The notes beneath the pieces were generated by a model, which saw only the letters and a list, made by a program, of their open reading frames with translations, had not been told where the DNA came from and did no database searches. Positions 60,603 to 64,000 of a DNA stretch of 64,000 nucleotides are shown one piece after another; position 1 is the first letter of the stretch, and the number at the start of each line of letters is the position of its first letter. Source of the stretch: UBA1563 sp041671545 (GTDB lineage: Bacteria > Bacteroidota > Ignavibacteria > Ignavibacteriales > Ignavibacteriaceae); contig JBAZBI010000019.1 of assembly GCA_041671545.1 (NCBI GenBank), forward strand, positions 1-64,000, written 5' to 3'. Both the position numbers and the translations under genes were made by a program.

Positions 60603-60633
60603 AATGCGAGGGGCAACCGCATTCTTAAGAATG
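60603..60633. promoter_or_regulatory. Overlapping palindromes, candidate operator
   Basis: A dyad AATGCG-N9-CGCATT shares its right arm with the 14-bp palindrome CATTCTTAAGAATG. Two dyads sharing bases between divergent genes suggest mutually exclusive regulator binding, but no regulator can be named. Confidence 0.4.
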
Positions 60634-60784
60634 AAAACAATTTAAGTGCAAAAAATATTTACGTACACGGGCATTAATTGTTAATATTAAGCATTCTTTG
60701 ATGATAGAAAAATTTTCCCGAAATCAGATTATTGAATAAACACTATTATTATTTATAAGAAATAGTAAACTTTTAACATTTTTA

Positions 60785-60855
60785 TTTGTGGAACATTATT
60801 TGTTACATTTACATCGTAATTAACAAATATTTCAAATTACTGAAAGAGGACATAT
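60785..60855 (+). repeat. Cytochrome leader repeat, copy 1
   Basis: TGGAACATTATTTGTT, CGTAATTAAC and AGAGGACATATATGAAACGAT recur with few changes at 63711-63779. The conserved block includes the ribosome binding site AGAGGA and presumably the promoter. Confidence 0.7.
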
Positions 60856-63279
60856 ATGAAACGATTTTTACGTTTTTCTTTACTCGCACTCTTCGTAGCT
60901 ACTTTAGCCTATCCGCAAGCGGTTAGTGTTAAACGTTTGGCTAAATCTTCGCTTACTCTTGGTCTCAGTTCTTCTACTGCAACTACCTGGCCGGTTTCAA
61001 GTGGACTAAGAGTTGTTGCAAAAGGTCAAACAGTTTATTTCAAAGCTGATACGACCGGTTCTAAAACAACGACTGTTACTTCTTTTGCGTGGACTTTAAC
61101 TGAAAAACCAGGCGGATCAACTGCTGCTTTAGATACTGTTGATAAACAAACTACAAAACTTGTTGTTGATGCTCTCGGTCAATACATTGTTTCTGTTAGT
61201 GTTAACGGCGGTGCTAAAACTTCAGCCGATACTATTTGGGTTAACACCTATATGGGTTTACCTAAAACCGGAATAAGTTGTTTAACTTGCCATCCCGACA
61301 AGTCAACTTACCAGACAACCAACCATTCTACAATGTATGAGAGAGGTATTAAAGGTACGCTTTCAGTTAATACCACAAATTATGAAGCCTCATACGGAAC
61401 CTATTGCGTAAAATGCCATACTACCGGTTGGGAAAAAAATGCTGCCAACGGTAACTTTGCTAACGCAGCGTATACAACTGGTTGGGATACTACCTGGTAT
61501 CAAACCGGAGTTGATTCTATGAACTCAACTAAAACTACTGCTTATTTTAGACCAAACGATCCTATTCGTTGGAACTTGATGAACAATAATTATCCTACTG
61601 TTGCAAAAGTTGCTTCTATTACTTGTGAATCTTGCCATGGTGCTGGTAACGAACACAATGGTGACAAAACTAAAATTAGCAAAAGCCTTTACGCTGGTGT
61701 TTGCGGGCAATGTCACGAAAAATCCACAACAAAAGGTCCTTTCGCTACATGGGCACAATCTAGTCATGCAACTATGCCTTTAAGCGGAAGCAGAGCAGGA
61801 TACTCATTTAGTTGTTATCCATGCCATAGCGGTTCTGCATTTGTTAAATTTGTTGACAAAAAAACTAATCTTTATAATCTTGTTGAAGACAATGTCCCGT
61901 CAATAGCTTGCGCAACTTGTCACGATCCGCATGATGCAAGTCTTCCAAGTCAATTAAGAACAGTGTCTCTCGATTCTCTTAGAAATGGAGTGAAACCACC
62001 TGCAGGTGTTGGCGGAAACGGTTTACTTTGTATGAATTGCCATAATGGTAGATATAATTCAAAAACTCAAGTTGATGGATTTATTACTACCTTCAAAACT
62101 CCTGGGAAAGCATACCCTTCAAGAATTTATCCTCATTATAATGCGCAAGCTGATATGTACTTTGGGCAAAATGCTTATGATTTCGGAGTGACAGCTATTC
62201 AAGGCGTTATGACACATGATGGCGTTGAGAATTCATGCGTTACCTGCCACATGTCTCAACCATTAACCAGCACGGATACAGCTCCAGACCACTCAATGAA
62301 TATGTCTCCGGCTGGTGTTGATAAAGTTACTGCTTGTGTTAGCTGCCATGGCAATATAAGTTCATTTGAAGATATTAAAGGATCTGACTACGACGGTGAC
62401 GGTACGGTTGAAGGAACTATGGTTGAAGTTGACGGGTTGATGGAAATATTAGCTGATTTATTACCCAAAGATATTCATGGTGAAGTTACGGAATTAGCCG
62501 ACGCAACAACAAGAGTTGCTGATTCAACTGCGATTGCTAATGGTCCTTACCAGGAAAGAGTATTCCCTGGTATTTGGAATTACTATTTCGTAGCTCACGA
62601 TTGGAGCCATGGCGTTCATAACGCAAAATATGCCGTTCAATTATTGAATTACACAATTCAGTATGTAAAAACCGGAACAGTTCCAGTTGAATTAACATCA
62701 TTTACCGGTTCAATAAATAATGGAATGGTTTCTCTTCAATGGCAGACCGCTACTGAAAAGAACAATAAAGGATTTGAAGTTCAGAGAAGAATCGGAACTA
62801 AATGGGAAACCATTAGTTTTGTTAATGGTAAAGGAACTTCAACCGAAATTAATAAATACAGCTATACCGATAACTTATCGAAATTATCTGTAGCTGGAAA
62901 TGTTTCTTATAGATTACGTCAAGTTGATTTTGATGGAACTTCAGTTCTTACAAAAGAAGTAAATATAAACTTTACTTCTGCTCCAAAATCATTCAGTTTG
63001 TCACAGAACTATCCGAATCCGTTCAATCCATCAACGACAATTCGTTATGCGTTGCCGTTCGATAGTAATGTGAAGATCTCGATTTACAAAGTAACCGGTG
63101 AATTAGTAAAAGTTCTTTTAAGCGGAACAAAGACAGCCGGAAACTATGAAGTAACTATGAACACAGCACATGAAAATGTTGAGTTCTCATCAGGTATTTA
63201 CTTCTACTCAATAGAAGCCAATGCAGTTGACGGATCAAGCAGTTTCAAACAAACAAAGAAGATGATCCTTCTGAAGTAA
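60856..63279 (+). CDS. Secreted nonaheme c-type cytochrome with T9SS sorting domain
   Basis: An 807-aa exported protein. Signal peptide (1-20); a PKD/Ig-like domain (about 45-135). Nine CxxCH haem motifs start at Cys142, 184, 257, 283, 320, 352, 392, 461 and 494. An Ig-like region (about 610-705) and a type A sorting domain (about 710-807, NYPNPFNPST) follow. Haem is attached in the periplasm, and the sorting domain should then send the protein through T9SS to the surface. A role in extracellular electron transfer or reduction of an external acceptor is inferred; no enzyme signature identifies a substrate. Confidence 0.93.
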   Translation: MKRFLRFSLLALFVATLAYPQAVSVKRLAKSSLTLGLSSSTATTWPVSSGLRVVAKGQTVYFKADTTGSKTTTVTSFAWTLTEKPGGSTAALDTVDKQTTKLVVDALGQYIVSVSVNGGAKTSADTIWVNTYMGLPKTGISCLTCHPDKSTYQTTNHSTMYERGIKGTLSVNTTNYEASYGTYCVKCHTTGWEKNAANGNFANAAYTTGWDTTWYQTGVDSMNSTKTTAYFRPNDPIRWNLMNNNYPTVAKVASITCESCHGAGNEHNGDKTKISKSLYAGVCGQCHEKSTTKGPFATWAQSSHATMPLSGSRAGYSFSCYPCHSGSAFVKFVDKKTNLYNLVEDNVPSIACATCHDPHDASLPSQLRTVSLDSLRNGVKPPAGVGGNGLLCMNCHNGRYNSKTQVDGFITTFKTPGKAYPSRIYPHYNAQADMYFGQNAYDFGVTAIQGVMTHDGVENSCVTCHMSQPLTSTDTAPDHSMNMSPAGVDKVTACVSCHGNISSFEDIKGSDYDGDGTVEGTMVEVDGLMEILADLLPKDIHGEVTELADATTRVADSTAIANGPYQERVFPGIWNYYFVAHDWSHGVHNAKYAVQLLNYTIQYVKTGTVPVELTSFTGSINNGMVSLQWQTATEKNNKGFEVQRRIGTKWETISFVNGKGTSTEINKYSYTDNLSKLSVAGNVSYRLRQVDFDGTSVLTKEVNINFTSAPKSFSLSQNYPNPFNPSTTIRYALPFDSNVKISIYKVTGELVKVLLSGTKTAGNYEVTMNTAHENVEFSSGIYFYSIEANAVDGSSSFKQTKKMILLK

Positions 63280-63308
63280 TTTCATCAGAGAGAAATAATC
63301 TTTCAACA

Positions 63309-63343
63309 AAAAAGAGCCGCCTTTGAGCGGCTCTTTTTATTTT
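63309..63343 (+). terminator. Rho-independent terminator
   Basis: Stem AAAAAGAGCCGC (63309-63320), loop CTTTGA, GCGGCTCTTTTT (63327-63338). Strong and symmetrical. Confidence 0.95.
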
Positions 63344-63710
63344 ACAGTTAAAGCACAAAAAAGTTAGAAAAACCAACCGCGACAAAATCACACTTCACTT
63401 AAAGCAAACTACAAAAATTGACTCTTGATTTTACACCATTATTTTTTATTCAGTCATTCCCTTTTATCAAATGCTTCCGCACAAATCAATTATTCACCAC
63501 AATAAATTCATTTGCTAATCAGCCTTAATTGCAGTTCAATGAAGATTGATGAAAACCAACATCTGCTTAATAAAAAGTGAGAATAAACGCTGAATATTGC
63601 TTAAAAACAAGGGTTCTTTTAGTAGAGAAGTAATTTATTGAACTTGAAAATGAATGAACCCCCATACTTCATCTATAGGAAATATTGCCAATAATGTTGA
63701 ATAATTTTCT
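63344..63710. other. Intergenic region before the second cytochrome gene
   Basis: AT-rich sequence with no open frame worth calling and no clear repeat. It probably holds upstream promoter elements for the next gene. Confidence 0.5.
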
Positions 63711-63779
63711 ATGGAACACTATTTGTTGGTTTGGCAACGCAATTAACTAACATGTTCACAATAAACATAGAGGACATTT
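63711..63779 (+). repeat. Cytochrome leader repeat, copy 2
   Basis: TGGAACACTATTTGTT, CGCAATTAAC and AGAGGACATTTATGAAACGAT match the leader at 60785-60855. This shows that the duplication that made the two cytochrome genes included their promoter region. Confidence 0.7.
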
Positions 63780-64000
63780 ATGAAACGATATATACGTTTC
63801 TTCTTTTTCGCTCTCTTTGCTGCAAGTTTAGCTTTTCCTCAAACGGTAACTGTTAAACGCGTAGCAAAATCTCCTGCAGATATTAAACTCACCCCATGGG
63901 TTGGTTCGGTATCAACTGGTTTAAAAGTTCTGGGCAAAGCCTCGACAGCATACTTTGTAGCAGACACAACTGGTTCAGGTGCAACGACAGTAACTTCATT
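63780..64000 (+). CDS. Start of a paralogous secreted multiheme cytochrome (partial)
   Basis: A frame open from ATG 63780 to the window edge, 73 complete codons. The product begins MKRYIRFFFFALFAASLAFP, a signal peptide, and continues TVTVKRVAK, STGLKVLGK and FVADTTGSGATTVTS. This lines up residue for residue with the opening of the 60856 cytochrome (MKRFLRFSLLALFVATLAYP, SVKRLAK, SSGLRVVAK, KADTTGSKTTTVTS). Only the signal peptide and start of the PKD-like domain are visible, so haem motifs are predicted, not seen. AGAGGA precedes the ATG. Confidence 0.85.
   Translation, partial: MKRYIRFFFFALFAASLAFPQTVTVKRVAKSPADIKLTPWVGSVSTGLKVLGKASTAYFVADTTGSGATTVTS

Larger units (their letters stand above)
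60516..60855. other. Divergent intergenic region with nested palindromes
   Basis: A 340-bp AT-rich gap between the MFS gene (minus) and the multiheme cytochrome (plus). AATGCG (60603-60608) and CGCATT (60618-60623) form a spaced dyad that overlaps the perfect palindrome CATTCTTAAGAATG (60620-60633). The last 70 bases form a leader that is repeated before the next cytochrome gene. No gene is seen. Confidence 0.6.

Overview
The window looks like a chromosomal segment of an Ignavibacteria-type bacterium (Bacteroidota/Chlorobi group, Melioribacter or Ignavibacterium-like). This is inferred from moderate AT-richness, at least nine secreted proteins ending in the type A type IX secretion (T9SS) sorting domain (YPNPFNP...GIYFY...KK), a PorV-family protein, Reg_prop two-component sensors and a TonB receptor without SusD. 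No rRNA, tRNA, CRISPR array, transposase or phage gene was seen.

Region 1 (1-2237) is repeat-rich. It holds a 21-nt phased tandem repeat, a GxxExxY protein gene embedded between copies of a roughly 95-bp repeat, and one unrecognised gene.

Region 2 (2238-15442) is a chemosensory operon: small ORF, cheW, cheR-TPR, cheW, two MCPs, cheA-REC, cheB and a large hybrid histidine kinase. Gene order and CheR/CheA architecture match Wsp/Frz-like 'alternative cellular function' systems rather than flagellar chemotaxis. The output position holds a REC-GAF-PAS hybrid kinase instead of a WspR-type diguanylate cyclase.

Region 3 (15443-40784) contains two parallel regulatory modules. Each has a 1032-aa periplasmic Reg_prop sensor kinase, a NarL-type response regulator and a set of secreted hydrolases. 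Module 1 is followed by LamG proteins, a LamG-phosphatase and two SGNH esterases. Module 2 is followed by an EEP phosphodiesterase, a GDPD-LamG protein and a GH127-like glycosidase. A NarL-like 7-2-7 palindrome (ATACC-N8-GGTAT) occurs five times in this region and in none of the other intergenic gaps I read. It lies just upstream of both response regulators and of three secreted-protein genes, which suggests autoregulation plus a regulon.

Region 4 (40792-45510, minus strand) carries a four-PAS protein without a transmitter domain and a GAF-PAS hybrid kinase.

Region 5 (45979-60515) is a carbohydrate uptake and degradation block: SSS sugar symporter, CBM9 protein, TonB receptor, large secreted partner, PorV-like protein, circularly permuted GH16 lichenase with a malectin domain, and a POT-like MFS transporter.

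Region 6 (60516-64000) encodes a nine-CxxCH secreted multiheme cytochrome carrying a T9SS sorting domain. It is followed by the truncated start of a paralogue with a duplicated leader, suggesting T9SS-exported extracellular electron-transfer proteins.

Together the genes suggest a surface-oriented, polymer-degrading lifestyle. Sensors in the periplasm control sets of T9SS-exported enzymes, transporters take up the products, and exported cytochromes may handle electrons outside the cell.
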